Assembly (NCBI GenBank): GCA_020746995.1
Contig: JAGPXD010000003.1
Location: 3,596,001 to 3,660,000, forward strand
From: Plectosphaerella cucumerina
Lineage: Eukaryota > Ascomycota > Sordariomycetes > Glomerellales > Plectosphaerellaceae
Direction: 5' to 3'
DNA: 64,000 bases
Below the pieces are notes generated by a model. That model had not been told where the DNA came from and did no database searches. It worked only from the letters and a program-made list of their open reading frames with translations. Below are positions 43,261 through 53,535 of the stretch, one piece after another. Numbering within the stretch: the first letter of the stretch is position 1; the number at the start of each line of letters is the position of its first letter. The position numbers were made by a program, and so were the translations under genes.

Positions 43261-45063
43261 TGGGCAGAGGCACACGAGCGTGATGACGGCCAGCTTCCGA
43301 CGCGGACAATCAGGCTCAATTGCGCTGAGACGATGGCGCCAGGCACACGGGGTTCGACGGACACACGGCACACGGCACGGAGAGGAGGAGGCACGACGCG
43401 AATTTCCCGGCCGGCGGACAATTGTCACCCTTACGCGTCGCGAGCTTCGAAGCTCGAAAGCAGCCGGAAGGGCACCCCGCGGGGGGGCAATGGAGGGGTT
43501 TCTGGGGGTGCTGTGGACAGGGAGGGCAGGTCGCCCCGGGCACTGGAGGAGAAGGTCGAGATGGGGTAATAATCTGGGCCCGGAAGAATTGAGGGGTAGT
43601 GGAAGGGGATTGGAGGAAAATAGCAGCTCCGTCATCATGGGGGTTCAATCTTGAAGGAGAGGTTAGGCGGACGAGGGGCCCCTTGCCTGTTCTGGGAGTG
43701 TGATGGCGGGGTGGGAGGGGAGGGTCTTTTGGGGGTTGACCCCGACTGGAGGTGGGGGCGGGGGAACGACCCTGACGAGTGAGGCTTGACATTACCGCCA
43801 GCTCGGGGTCAGCTCGGTGTACAGGACCGAGGCCTGGAGTAAGATGATGGCTGTTCAGGCCGCTCTGTTTCGTTGCACTGGACTTCTGATGGGCAGTTCC
43901 CAGGACTCGATGTGTCGGTCTGCAGTGACTTGAAGCGAAGGCAACCAATCGGCACCTACCGGCTCTGATCCCTTCAAGACTGACCCGTCAAGCTGGAACC
44001 TCCCCGAGTCTCGGTATGCGACCAGACTCTCCTTGCAGATAGACGCGTGCGGTTGAGTTCGATGGTTGATGAGGCTGAGACTATTGCAAGTGGAGGCAGT
44101 CTTACCTAGCTAGTAGACACGGCTCTCTTCACAGACCTCAATATCTACCACTAACATTTACACTCGAAACCCCTTCAGTCTTGTCGAATCAACTTCCACG
44201 GACAGGACATATGATAGGACTTAAATCAGAGAATCAACCTGCACTCTCAACTGAGAATATTGCCAGCAAGCAGTTTCAGCTGGCACATGCAGGGCCTCTA
44301 CTGCATGCTGGTCTATGTTGTCATCAGTTGGCAGATCCTAACTACCGGTACATGTACATGTAGTCTCTGCTGACATGTGGATCCCGTCGACGGGTGTGGC
44401 CAGACTGCATGGATGGCTTCGGGCTGCCTCTTGGTCTTCCATTCGTCGGCCAGTCATTGTTACCACAGTGTAGGTACTTGATGCTCGAAGGTTAAAGCAG
44501 TTCTTTGGGAGGTACAGGCCGCGCCCTCTTCGGGGGTGGCCCGTGACCGTTAGCAGACTGTAAGTACATACGTATTTCTTCCTTACCAGGTGTAGAAGAG
44601 AGAGCCTCAGGCGAGATGAGAGAGTCTTGGCTAATCCGAAAAGCACGGTGGCAAAGCACTTCAAGCACCCAGCAGTGACACCAACATGCAGAACCGGGCC
44701 GCATGACAAGATAGCTTGCGATAGCTCAGTCTGCCTTGAGATCCGTCTCCTAAGCATGAACTGAAACCCACAAACTGATCCGTTCTTCAAAGTGTTCCCT
44801 TGCGAGTCGTCTGGTCTGCAACTCGACACGTAGGTACCGGTAGACTCCTGGGCGGAACAGGTTTGCACTTTTCTGATTGAAAATTTCTCTCTTTTCATTC
44901 TCATCTTCTGGAGCCGCCGTCATGAGATAGCCGCGCCGGTCTTAAATCTGGCCTAGGCGCGAAGGCGCTGGTGTTTGCCTGCCGGTGATCACGGAAGGCG
45001 AGCCTCCGAGCGGAAGAGCAAGCTTTCCGCTATTCCCTTCTTTCGACAGTTGAATGTGCCAAA

Positions 45064-45199
45064 AGAGGTTTCGTCCTGAAGTCTGAAGGATTGCAATGCA
45101 GGTTCGGTTCAGTGCACGTACAGGGGTTCGTTCCCAAAGGACTGTAATGCAGATGCACCAGCAGGGGTTTCGACCCGAAGGATTGTGCTTGTAGTGCAG
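45064..45199 (+). repeat. Degenerate direct repeats (three units)
   Basis: Units at 45064-45101, 45122-45152 and 45163-45199 share aggggtttcg-yccygaag, then gaytgnaatgcag. They differ by indels and C/T changes. Origin unknown; decay of a tandem array is possible. Confidence 0.6.
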
Positions 45200-46012
45200 A
45201 CTCCCCCGCCTTAGAGTCCGAGCTGACGAGTCTCGTAGCCCCTTTGCGGCCTCAATGCAATCGGCATTAGTTATGCGGACCGGTTACCCGGATCGACAAG
45301 CAGCTTGTCCCCGCCGCAAAATGCAACGCTAAACTCTGCAACGTTCGATGAAGATTCAGAGCCGCATGTGATTATACACACACTCAATGTTGCGGACTTG
45401 GAGTACCTCTCGTCACTTTCGCGGCAATGCAAGAATCTACCTGTTCTTTGCTTGAGCTTGAGGACACATGAATCCAGGCAGCTTACGTGGCTCTCCATGA
45501 AATTTGAAGCCTAGTAAGATACAGTCAGATGAGATGGAAGGAGATGAGGGTCGCTGATCTGTGATCAGCCTATCTGTAACCCATACTGTGTTGCACATGC
45601 TTCTTCCGTCGCGCTGGATGAACGAAACCCGCATCGAAACCCCGCCTGACAACACCACCTTGTGTCTGCAGACCCAATCCGATGAAAAGCAAAGCAAAGC
45701 CTGTGTCCAAAACGGGACTTCCACGGCCCGCATGGCCGGGATATCGATCTTCAGCTCAGAAGCGGTAGGGTTTTGTTGGCCGAAAGCCTTTACAAGGGGG
45801 GAGAGCAACGCCAGACTTGCCACATGTGTCTCCCCTGGATGAGGGGGAGAGATGCAAGGCAATCAAATTCGACAATCTCACTGGTCGCTTGAGTCCGAGA
45901 GCGGCGGTTGTCAAGCCGAGAGCGACGGCAACATGGTGACATGCGATGACAAGATCACCGGTGCTGTATCTCTTCATGAGGTACCGAGACGAATCCATGC
46001 GGCTTCAAGAAG

Positions 46013-46018
46013 TATAAA
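46013..46018 (+). promoter_or_regulatory. TATA box of the Cys-rich peptide gene
   Basis: TATAAA, 175-180 bases upstream of the start codon; with the leader intron removed this is an ordinary distance to the coding region. Confidence 0.55.
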
Positions 46019-46125
46019 GGCGATGAGTATTTCAGCCACTTCAGCCCAATTTCTCATTCCCATCCTCATCCTCATCTCATCATCCCAGCCTCCTTCCAAG
46101 ATCCCAAGATCCAAATCCAACACCG

Positions 46126-46177
46126 GTATGTTCAGATAGACTCCTGTCTTGCTGCTGACATGGACACTTCTAATCAG
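46126..46177 (+). other. Putative 5' UTR intron of the Cys-rich peptide gene
   Basis: GTATGT donor, GCTGAC and CTAAT branch-like elements and an ATCAG acceptor, 52 bp, ending 15 bases before the start codon. Removing it also deletes an upstream ATG (46160) that would otherwise precede the coding start. Confidence 0.6.
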
Positions 46178-46192
46178 ACAATCTCCCAGAAA

Positions 46193-46390
46193 ATGAAGTT
46201 CACCACCGTCATCCTCGGCGCCTTCGTGGCCCTCGCCGCCGCCGCCCCCTCTCCTCAGCCCGAGATCTTCCCCGTCGACGCGCGTGAGGTTGAGCACGCC
46301 AAGCTCGAGGCCCGCCAGTACTGCACCAAGTGCAACAACGGCCTCAGGACCTGCTGCGGCAGCGGTGGCTGCATTGGCTGGACGTGCTAG
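46193..46390 (+). CDS. Six-cysteine small secreted peptide
   Basis: 65 residues, not assignable to a known family. Signal peptide residues 1-18 (VILGAFVALAAAA). A propeptide-like segment 19-41 is acidic and ends in R-EVEHAKLEAR. The C-terminal 24 residues hold all six cysteines in the pattern C-x2-C-x6-CC-x4-C-x4-C, rich in Gly/Asn/Thr. This prepro-plus-compact-Cys-core layout, with an arginine immediately before the core, suggests processing to a small disulfide-stabilised peptide. Small secreted Cys-rich proteins in plant-associated fungi are often effector or antimicrobial candidates, but no function is shown here. The gene is isolated between two 1-3 kb gene-free stretches and has its own TATA box and leader intron, which supports it being real. 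Confidence 0.75.
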   Translation: MKFTTVILGAFVALAAAAPSPQPEIFPVDAREVEHAKLEARQYCTKCNNGLRTCCGSGGCIGWTC

Positions 46391-47596
46391 ATGCACATTT
46401 CACGAATGGACGAGCGCGGGGAAGTACTGTAGTCAACGGCTCTATGATTCAAGGCAGATTTCCCCCAGCTGTCGTGGGAGCTGCTGTTCAAGGTTGAAGG
46501 ACAGTGACAGGTTGGAAAGCTTCCAGCGAGGTCAACCATCAATCAAACCATACCTCCCTGCACGATCCGTTTCGGACACTTCGCCTTGATAATTTGAACT
46601 GTTTCGCGCGATGCATGATGTCCTGTCCCGGAGTCGTGAGAATAAGTAGAGAGGTTCCAGAAACACGGCTTGTCAGAAGTCACCGACATCGACAGTGAGG
46701 CTGTATGTAGCCGACGCAGGACGTCGATACCGGATGTCTTGAGCCGGATTACTAACCCAAAGCTTCTAGAATCAAAATTGGGCCATGGCTTTGCATCAAC
46801 ACCGAGGTCACCGAAGTCACGATCATACGACGTTGTTTCTCCGCCGGCAACCTCCCATCACGCCTTGGCCGCTCCGGGTCTCGGAAACCCACGCCCCACA
46901 CCCCACCAACACCCGGGGCTCGTTTCCCCCTCAACCCCTCCAGCAAATCCCAAGTTTGCACCCCTCCCGCACCCGCAATAACGGCACCGCCAAAAAAACC
47001 ACCCAACGCCTCACGCCGCTCGCTCACGTTCAATGGCCGGCCCCCGGATTCACCGTGCTTGGCTTGGCCGTAACCCAGCATTTCCCCTTCCGTGCGCCTG
47101 CGTCGTTCCTCGCCCATTTCCACCATTGATATCACCGGCGCGCCGCGCAGCAGCCCGTCCTCGCCCGAGGGCAATCCCAGACATTAGGGGGGTCTCATCC
47201 CGTGCCCCGCGTGTGTCCCCGGCCCTCGCTCCGCTTGCTGCTAGTCAACAGTAGTCACCCCTCCCCCATTGTGAAATGTGGGCGTCGGTTGGGATACCAC
47301 CGGGGTTGGGAGATCGTTCGGGCCAATGTCCACACGAGCACGCCGCTATTCCGAAGGAGCCCCCACGGCCTTTTCCCTGCCACCTGGGGTCATGAGACCG
47401 CGTCTCGCCTCGAGTATAAGCCCCCCTCGCCAGCATCAAAAGCAAGCCCGTCTGGCCGTTTCTCCTTCTTCTCTTTCCTCCCTCTCCTCTCTATCCCATC
47501 TCTTCCTCACGTTTTGATACCCCTCGCATTTTCTTCTCCTTCTCTCGCTGTTCCTCTAGTCCCCGCCGTCAGTCACTCCCCTCCGACATCCTCACC
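46391..47596. promoter_or_regulatory. Promoter region of the DapA-family aldolase gene
   Basis: 1.2 kb without a supported gene. The right third is very pyrimidine-rich (TCTTCCTCC runs), typical of leaders of strongly expressed fungal genes. Contains a TATAAG element. Confidence 0.5.
47415..47420 (+). promoter_or_regulatory. Putative TATA box of the aldolase gene
   Basis: CGAGTATAAGCC context, about 180 bases before the start and followed by a long CT-rich tract, the usual layout of fungal core promoters. Confidence 0.5.
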
Positions 47597-48574
47597 ATGA
47601 CCGCCAACGGAAGCTCCAACGGCGCCGCCGCCAGGCGCCCCCTCCCCGCCGGCATCTACGCGCCCACCATGACCTTCTTCAACCCCGAGACCGAGGACCT
47701 CGACATCCCCACCATCAAGAAGCACGCCGAGCGCCTGGCCCGCGCCGGCCTCGTCGGCCTCGTGACCATGGGCTCCAACGGCGAGGCCGCCCACTGCAGC
47801 CAGGAGGAGAAGCTCGAGGTCACAAAGGCCACGCGCGAGGCCCTCGACGCCGCCGGCTTCACCAACGTCCCCATCATCCTCGGCGCCACCGAGGGCAGCG
47901 TCCGCCAGACCCTCAAGCTCTGCAAGGCCGCCCCGGCCGCCGGCGCCGACTACGTCCTCATCCTGCCCCCCTCCTACTTCCGCAACCAGATGACCGAGGA
48001 CGCCATCGTCGAGTACTTCATCGCCGTCGCCGACCAGTCTCCCGCCCCCGTCATCATCTACAACTACCCCGGCGCCGTCTCCGGCATCGACCTCGACAGC
48101 GACGTCCTCATCCGCCTCGCCGAGCACCCCAACATCATCGGCACAAAGTTCACCTGCGGCAGCAACGGCAAGCTCACCCGTGTCGCCCTCGCCACCGACG
48201 CGAAGACCCCCTCCTCCGAGGGCTCCGGCTACATGGCCTTCGGCGGCATCTGCGACTTCACCGTCCAGACCCTCGCCAGCGGCGGCAGCGGCATCATCGC
48301 CGGCGGCGCCAACGTCCTCCCCAAGGTCTGCGCCCGCGTCTGGAACCTCTACGCCGAGGGCAAGCGCGACGAGGCCATTGAGCTCCAGAAGAAGCTGTCC
48401 AAGGCCGACTGGGTCCTGACAAAGGCTGCCGTCCCCGGCACCAAGTCCGCCATCGAGAGCTACTACGGCTACGGAGGCTACGGCCGCGCCCCCCTGCAGC
48501 GCCTGCCCAAGGAGAAGGTCGAGGCCATCAAGGCGGGCATCGCCGACCTGATGGAGCTCGAGCTGTCTCTGTAG
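47597..48574 (+). CDS. DapA-family aldolase, keto-deoxy sugar acid type
   Basis: A single exon of 325 residues, DHDPS/N-acetylneuraminate-lyase superfamily TIM barrel. Motifs: GIYAPTMTFFNPETEDLD, LVTMGSNGEAAHCSQEEK, VPIILGATEGSVRQTL, VIIYNYPGAVSGID (Tyr acid/base) and NIIGTKFTCGSNGKL with the Schiff-base lysine. The YNxPxRTG arginine that binds the semialdehyde carboxylate in true dihydrodipicolinate synthases is absent, and fungi make lysine by the aminoadipate route. A pyruvate-releasing aldolase such as L-threo-3-deoxy-hexulosonate aldolase of D-galacturonate catabolism, or a close paralogue, is thus the likely activity. Extreme C-ending codon bias implies high expression. Cytosolic. Confidence 0.88.
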   Translation: MTANGSSNGAAARRPLPAGIYAPTMTFFNPETEDLDIPTIKKHAERLARAGLVGLVTMGSNGEAAHCSQEEKLEVTKATREALDAAGFTNVPIILGATEGSVRQTLKLCKAAPAAGADYVLILPPSYFRNQMTEDAIVEYFIAVADQSPAPVIIYNYPGAVSGIDLDSDVLIRLAEHPNIIGTKFTCGSNGKLTRVALATDAKTPSSEGSGYMAFGGICDFTVQTLASGGSGIIAGGANVLPKVCARVWNLYAEGKRDEAIELQKKLSKADWVLTKAAVPGTKSAIESYYGYGGYGRAPLQRLPKEKVEAIKAGIADLMELELSL

Positions 48575-49087
48575 AGAGCCGCGGGGTCGTATGAGTAGGC
48601 GAGAACGAACGAACGTAATGACGAAATGACACTGAGGGGTTGGTCGGGTCAGTTGGCGGGGGAAGGCAAAAAAAAAGTGGCGGCCTCGGTGCTCCTCGGC
48701 CGTCTTGCAGCGAGGTGACCCCTGAGCGGCCCTTCTAGATCTGGTGCCAGGTGGGGCGGCCGCGCCGTCGGGGGAACTGGTCGCAGGCCGCCTCGACGCC
48801 GGCTTAGCATCTCACATCGGAGTCTGAGGCGTACCCCTCTACGTGGGGGGTCTGCGGTGCCCCGCGGTCTGTCTCCTCGGGCCATGTCCCGGGCCGTGGG
48901 AGGAAGGAAATCATCATGTCCGCGATCGCGGACTCGGTATTGCATGTCGAAGAATGGCTAATGCTTCATTGCTCATAAGGCTCGCGTGTCGTATAAGCAA
49001 CCAGGATAGAAATGGCCACTGGGAATGTCTAAAAACCCGATCATTCAGTTGTGCATGCCGTCCCCGCCTTCAGTGGTGCCTCGAGGC
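48575..49087. other. Convergent intergenic region
   Basis: Lies between the 3' ends of the aldolase and the FAD oxidoreductase genes. No ORF of credible composition. Confidence 0.45.
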
Positions 49088-50620
49088 TCACACACGGCTG
49101 TATCGCCGCGGATCTAGATCGCCAATGTTCGAGCTCGTCGCCTTGCCGTCAAAGATGTACTCGGACATAAGCTTTCCTGTCGCCGGTCCGTTCTGGATGC
49201 CCCAGCACGTGTGGCCGGCTGCGATCCACACGCCGGGCGTCGACGTTGCGCCGATGAGCGGCCCGCCCTCGCGCTGCGGTAGGTAGCACGCCTGCTTTGC
49301 CTTGACGGGCGCGGTAGCCAGTGCTGGTGAAAATGTCGCGATATATGCCAGCAGGTCGTCGCACGCAGCCTCATCGACCTGCACCTGATCGGCTGTTTCG
49401 GGGAGAGGAATGAGGTAGTCGGGCTCGCCTGGTGAGGAAACATCAGCGGGGAAACCCCAAAGCATGGAATGAACAGCTGCTCACCACATGCGTATACCTC
49501 GCCGAAAGGCCGCGCGTAGATCTCCGGGTCGACAATATTCTTGTGCTTTCGCTTCTGGCCCATGCGAGCCCGGTGCGCCGGCACGTAGGCATCAGGGAGC
49601 ACAACGCGCGTAAAGACAGCGTGCGCAGACACCTCGGCCGAGTAGACGACGCTGTGCGCGCGCAGACCCGTCACCTTGGATCGCGGCAAGACCTTGCCGG
49701 TCCAAGGCCCAGCAGTGACGACGACGTCAGTCACACCCTCGATCGTGCGCGTCTCGCCGGCATCGCGATCGAGGTACTCCACCGTATGGATGCCCGCACT
49801 GGGGTCCGGCGTCTGGATGGCTGTGACCTGCGCCCGCTCGCGGATCTCGGCACCCCCCTCTTTCGCCAGGGCGGCGATGGATGTTGTGAAGTGTAGCGGG
49901 TGCACTTGCGCCGTCTCAGTCGAGTCACCGAGTCCCATCTGTTGGTAGGACTCGACGACGTCGCGATCGATCCAGTCTAGGGTCGGTGGGAGCACGGAGT
50001 CGGCCAGCAGGTCGGCCGCGGCCTCGTCCTGCTTCGGTAGCCGCTCCCAGCCCTTCTGTTCCTCTCCGTCGTTTGCTCCCGGCACGGCAGCTGCCTCCGG
50101 GTTCTTGGCTGCCGTCGCCTGCAGGACCTTGTCGAGCTTCTCGGGAGAAATTGTCGCGTCGAAGCTACCGCAACCAAGAGTCCTGTATCCCCAGCGGTTT
50201 GCGCCATCGTGCTCAGCCGCCAGCTCGGCATGGAGGCGGTAGGAGAGCGGCACGAGCGATGCTGGGTATGCCCAGAGCGCGAGAAGGCCGCCTGCTCTGC
50301 CGGATGCGCCGGCGGCGATCGCTGTGGCTTCGAGGATGGTGATGCGGTGGAGCTCGGGATTGAACTTCGGGTGCCGGGTGAGGAAGTAGGCCGTCGTCGA
50401 GCCGATGATACCGCCGCCTTTAGGGGACAAGTTGTCGTCAGCGCGACGGTCGGGTGGCTGTCTAGGCAGGCGTAGGCAGAGACGTACCGACGATGACGAT
50501 GTTTCTCTTTTCTGTGGGATCCATGGCGCGGATGTCTGGCAAGGTGGCTCTCTTCCGTGGGGAGATGGAGGATAGCTTCTTCTTCGGCTTGGGGTGCTTC
50601 TTCTTGACGCCGTCGCCCAT
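49088..50620 (-). CDS. FAD-dependent oxidoreductase, DAO fold (TDA3-like)
   Basis: Exons 50620-50488, 50417-49485 and 49428-49088 give 468 residues. The dinucleotide-binding motif IVIVGGGIIGSTTAYFL is split by intron 1 after its first glycine. ASGRAGGLLALWAYP follows, then VVVTAGPWTGKVLP in the middle and the C-terminal FAD-contact block GVWIAAGHTCWGIQNGPATGK. The overall form is that of fungal amino-acid-oxidase-fold proteins near yeast Tda3; whether it oxidises an amine or amino acid is unknown. A 32-residue Lys/Pro-rich extension precedes a second in-frame ATG at 50524 (MDPTEKRN), which is where most relatives would begin. No obvious PTS1 at the C-terminus (SRV). Confidence 0.9.
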
Positions 50621-51219
50621 GTCGAGAGCAGCACTGGTAGAGACAGCTCAACCTCAAGCAGCTGGGCGGGGGCGATCAACCTGGCAGATGGGATGCTGGT
50701 CTGGTGTGGCTTATCGATAAGGTGATGAATGGAGCTTCGCCGTTGTGGGCGACGATCGGGATCGAGATCGGGAGAGGATGGCGGAAGGATGATCGAATTG
50801 TCGGGGTGTTGTGGCTTGGAAGTGTGACGAATTGCCGCCTGGAACGAATGGTACTGGGGTTTTCCAAGAGAGGACTTGAGTGAGTATGGTCTGTGGGTGT
50901 TAGGGATGCACCTCAGCCAGAGGTGTGAAGTTGCCTCCTCTAGGTCCTCTTCTTCATGACCGATGCATCTGGCGGAACACCAACGGAAGGAACATCGGTC
51001 GGAAGCTCCTTCCTCTCGAGTGGTGGGTTGAATCGGCTTCCGTGATTGGTTTATTCATTTGGAGAAGGATGACTAAGCCCATATCGCCAGCAATGCGGTC
51101 TTTCCTCATCTCTGCCCAGTCGTCCACCTGCATTGTTACTATCGGATGCTTCACTTCTCGAGTTCGGTCGTCGAGATTGGCATCAATTGAAGACATGTTT
51201 GTCGGCCAAAGACTCCATT
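50621..51219. promoter_or_regulatory. Promoter region of the FAD oxidoreductase gene
   Basis: 599 bp between the start of this gene and the 3' end of the rhamnosidase gene, both on the minus strand. A repeated GATCGGGATCGAGATCGGGA stretch lies near 50754. No ORF. Confidence 0.45.
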
Positions 51220-52899
51220 CTATTCATCACGCGATTCTGGGTACTGCCGCCGGATCCACGCCTCGTCAAGCTCGCGCACCGTCACAGGCGCTCCTTCCTG
51301 GGTCCCAACAAAGCTGAGCAACTTGCCGCGCAGCAGATAAGTCGGCGTGCAACTCCATGCGTGGCAGAAGCTGTTGTTCCTGATGTCACCATATGGGCTC
51401 TTCTTCGGGTCTTCCGGGTCAAAACACTCCCAGAAAGTGTCGGCGCCGGCCGTCAACATGCCGCCCCAGTACTCCGTCATGATTCTTACGCATTCCTCAA
51501 AGCACCCCGCCGTAGCCAGCGCGTCGCACACGTGGTGCCAGAGGTACGGCGTCAGCGGCTTCAGCGCCGAGGGCTCCGCCAGAGTGTTGAGCAGGAGGCC
51601 CCTCGCCTTCTCTGGCGGGAACGCCTCGGCCAACACCAGCCACGACGCCGAGGCGTAGCTGACCTGCTTGGCAGGGCCGGAGACGATCAGCCTACCGTCC
51701 TCCGACACGAAAGCGTCGGCCGCCGCCGTCATCTTCTGCACCGTATCAAGGAACGGCGCTTCCTTGCCCAACAGCGCGGCCAACTTGTTGATGGACTTGA
51801 GGCTGAAGAGGAGTACACCGTGCTCCCCCGCGCTGTGCTCCAGTCCCGGCATCCAGTCCAGGAAGCACCACCCGTCTCCCAGAGACTCGTCAAATGCATG
51901 AGTATCGGGATGCAAGAAGGACAGGCCGCGCTTGACGCACCCCATGAGGATCGGCCAGAGCTCTTGCCCGACAGCAGTGTCGCCTGATGCGCTGACATAG
52001 TCGTACACGATGGCGCCGAACAATGCATCGTAGTCGACGATATAGTCCGTCGATCCAGCGAGCTGGGGCTTCTCGAAGATGCATGCCGGTACGGTGCCGT
52101 CCTCCCGGGCGGTCGCAGCGAATTGGTATATACACCTCTTGACCAGGTCGAAGTTGCGGAACGTGCTGTAGTTGGCAAGTGCCTGCAGCCGTAGGTCACC
52201 GCTCCAGAGCCGCCTGTCCCGCCGAGGACCGTCCTCGAACACCGTCTGCATGCAGTCTCGCAGCGTGAAGATGCTGACGTGGTCCATGTCCCTGAGCACC
52301 GGGTTCTCAAAGCTGTACGCATCAAGAGCCTGGTCCTGCGCAACGGCACTGACGCAGCGGACCTGCACATCGGAGAAGGAAACGTGGTATTTGGGCGACG
52401 TATCGATGATCTCAACGCGGAGGTAGCGGAATGAGTGTCGGCGTCGGATATGGACGTATTCGGGACAGTCGTCGACGGTGACAATCTCGACTGGGAGCCA
52501 GCTGGTGCTGATCCAGGTGTCGACGTTCTCCATGCTCATGGTCACGTCGAGCGGCGACTCCCCGAACGTCAGCCGGAGACGACACGGCGCGTCCATGAGA
52601 TCGCGGCGCGATTCGAGCCGGAAGGAGAGGTAGCCGACGAGGTGGATGCCAAAGTCGAGGACGAAGTCGCCTCCCTTCCCCCATGTCAGGTCGGGCAGCT
52701 TCTCGATGGGATGCTGGCTCGCCTGCGGGCGAACGCCAAAGTAGGCGTCGGCATCTGAGACAAAGTCGACAATGCCCAGGGCCTCGCGAGTCCAGGTAGA
52801 AAGTCTCGGGTAGAGTTGTTGGGCAGCCTCCTCCAGATTGGGGTCAACCCTCGAGGGTGGCGCCGGCTTGCTGCTCGTGAACGTGGGTGCCTCGGCCAT
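51220..52899 (-). CDS. Alpha-L-rhamnosidase, GH78 type, intracellular
   Basis: Inverting hydrolase that removes terminal alpha-L-rhamnose from glycosides. Single exon, 559 residues. The N-terminal beta-sandwich part (FVLDFGIHLVGYLSFRLES, LRLTFGESP) is followed by an (alpha/alpha)6 barrel. Catalytic signatures: FEDGPRRDRRLWSGDLRLQALA at about residue 220 (acidic cluster with the general acid) and ADTFWECFDPED (general base Glu), then NNSFCHAWSCTPTYLLR. The protein is shorter than multi-domain bacterial GH78 enzymes. It starts MAEAPTFTSSKPAPP with no signal peptide, so it should act in the cytosol on imported substrate. The frame extends upstream only from a GTG. Divergent from a sugar porter. 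Confidence 0.92.
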   Translation of the reverse strand: MAEAPTFTSSKPAPPSRVDPNLEEAAQQLYPRLSTWTREALGIVDFVSDADAYFGVRPQASQHPIEKLPDLTWGKGGDFVLDFGIHLVGYLSFRLESRRDLMDAPCRLRLTFGESPLDVTMSMENVDTWISTSWLPVEIVTVDDCPEYVHIRRRHSFRYLRVEIIDTSPKYHVSFSDVQVRCVSAVAQDQALDAYSFENPVLRDMDHVSIFTLRDCMQTVFEDGPRRDRRLWSGDLRLQALANYSTFRNFDLVKRCIYQFAATAREDGTVPACIFEKPQLAGSTDYIVDYDALFGAIVYDYVSASGDTAVGQELWPILMGCVKRGLSFLHPDTHAFDESLGDGWCFLDWMPGLEHSAGEHGVLLFSLKSINKLAALLGKEAPFLDTVQKMTAAADAFVSEDGRLIVSGPAKQVSYASASWLVLAEAFPPEKARGLLLNTLAEPSALKPLTPYLWHHVCDALATAGCFEECVRIMTEYWGGMLTAGADTFWECFDPEDPKKSPYGDIRNNSFCHAWSCTPTYLLRGKLLSFVGTQEGAPVTVRELDEAWIRRQYPESRDE

Positions 52900-53231
52900 T
52901 GTGGTGCTTTGGTGGAAGGAAGATGGAGGAGGGTGACGAGGCAAGACAAAAGCCACTGGCACCGCTTTGGAGGTCGTTAGTCTCGAGGCGCCCCTCACTT
53001 TGGTGCGGCGAGCCGCCCAATCCCCCCCATCGGCTGCCCTTCTCCCGCGACACCGAGTCTACGAGTTGAATCGAGTGAACTCGGGGCCGAACTCGTCTCA
53101 ACCACTCCCTTGGGTCCTCATCCCCCCTTTGTCAATGCTCGATCAGCACTGGGCCCGGCTACGGCATCAGACCGGTTCACGTGGCCCGATGTTGCCAGGG
53201 GGAGCCCTCCCCAGGGCGCTCGGCCACCGAG

Positions 53232-53240
53232 CGGAATCCG
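53232..53240. promoter_or_regulatory. Inverted CGG site, CGG-N3-CCG
   Basis: A perfect palindrome CGGAATCCG (with one central base) in the divergent promoter. Zn2Cys6 homodimers commonly bind CGG half-sites in this inverted orientation with a fixed spacer. Confidence 0.45.
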
Positions 53241-53522
53241 CGTTCTTCCCCCACAACCACGCGACATGCCTGATCATCGTTCAGCCCCGGCATCATGGGA
53301 TGGTGCCTTGGCGGCGGACTTTCTCCGGAGAAGCTGCGGACCTCTCCAGACTATCTCGCATCTGGAAGTCTCAAGCGCCCAATGCCGAAGCATCGACTCA
53401 TCTGGCCAGCCCAACCAGAGACCATCGACACACTGACGAGCCCGCGCTCGAGTCAGGGCCCTCAGGGGGGAGGGGGAGAACGCCACCAACCCCGTAGTCG
53501 CCCCCCGTATCCTCGGCCATCC

Positions 53523-53535
53523 CCGGACCATCCGG
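53523..53535. promoter_or_regulatory. Inverted CGG site, CGG-N5-CCG
   Basis: CCGGACCATCCGG: inverted CCGG arms around five bases, about 290 bases from the first site. The spacer differs from that of the first site, so one or two different factors could be involved. Confidence 0.45.

Larger units (their letters stand above)
43115..46192. other. 3-kb intergenic region before the Cys-rich peptide gene
   Basis: Left part is GC-rich promoter DNA; from about 44100 the sequence becomes AT-richer. ORFs on either strand (for example the 44338-44904 minus frame) have random composition. A degenerate repeat trio lies at 45064-45199. No transposase or reverse-transcriptase remnant was recognised. Confidence 0.45.

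Noticed and set aside
44338..44904. 188-codon minus-strand ORF as a secreted or Cys-containing protein
   Set aside because: No signal peptide, scattered cysteines, no codon bias; chance frame in AT-richer DNA.
45122..45152. tRNA-like sequence (ggggttcgttccc)
   Set aside because: Stem of a T-arm is imaginable, but no A box, acceptor stem or anticodon arm can be folded around it.
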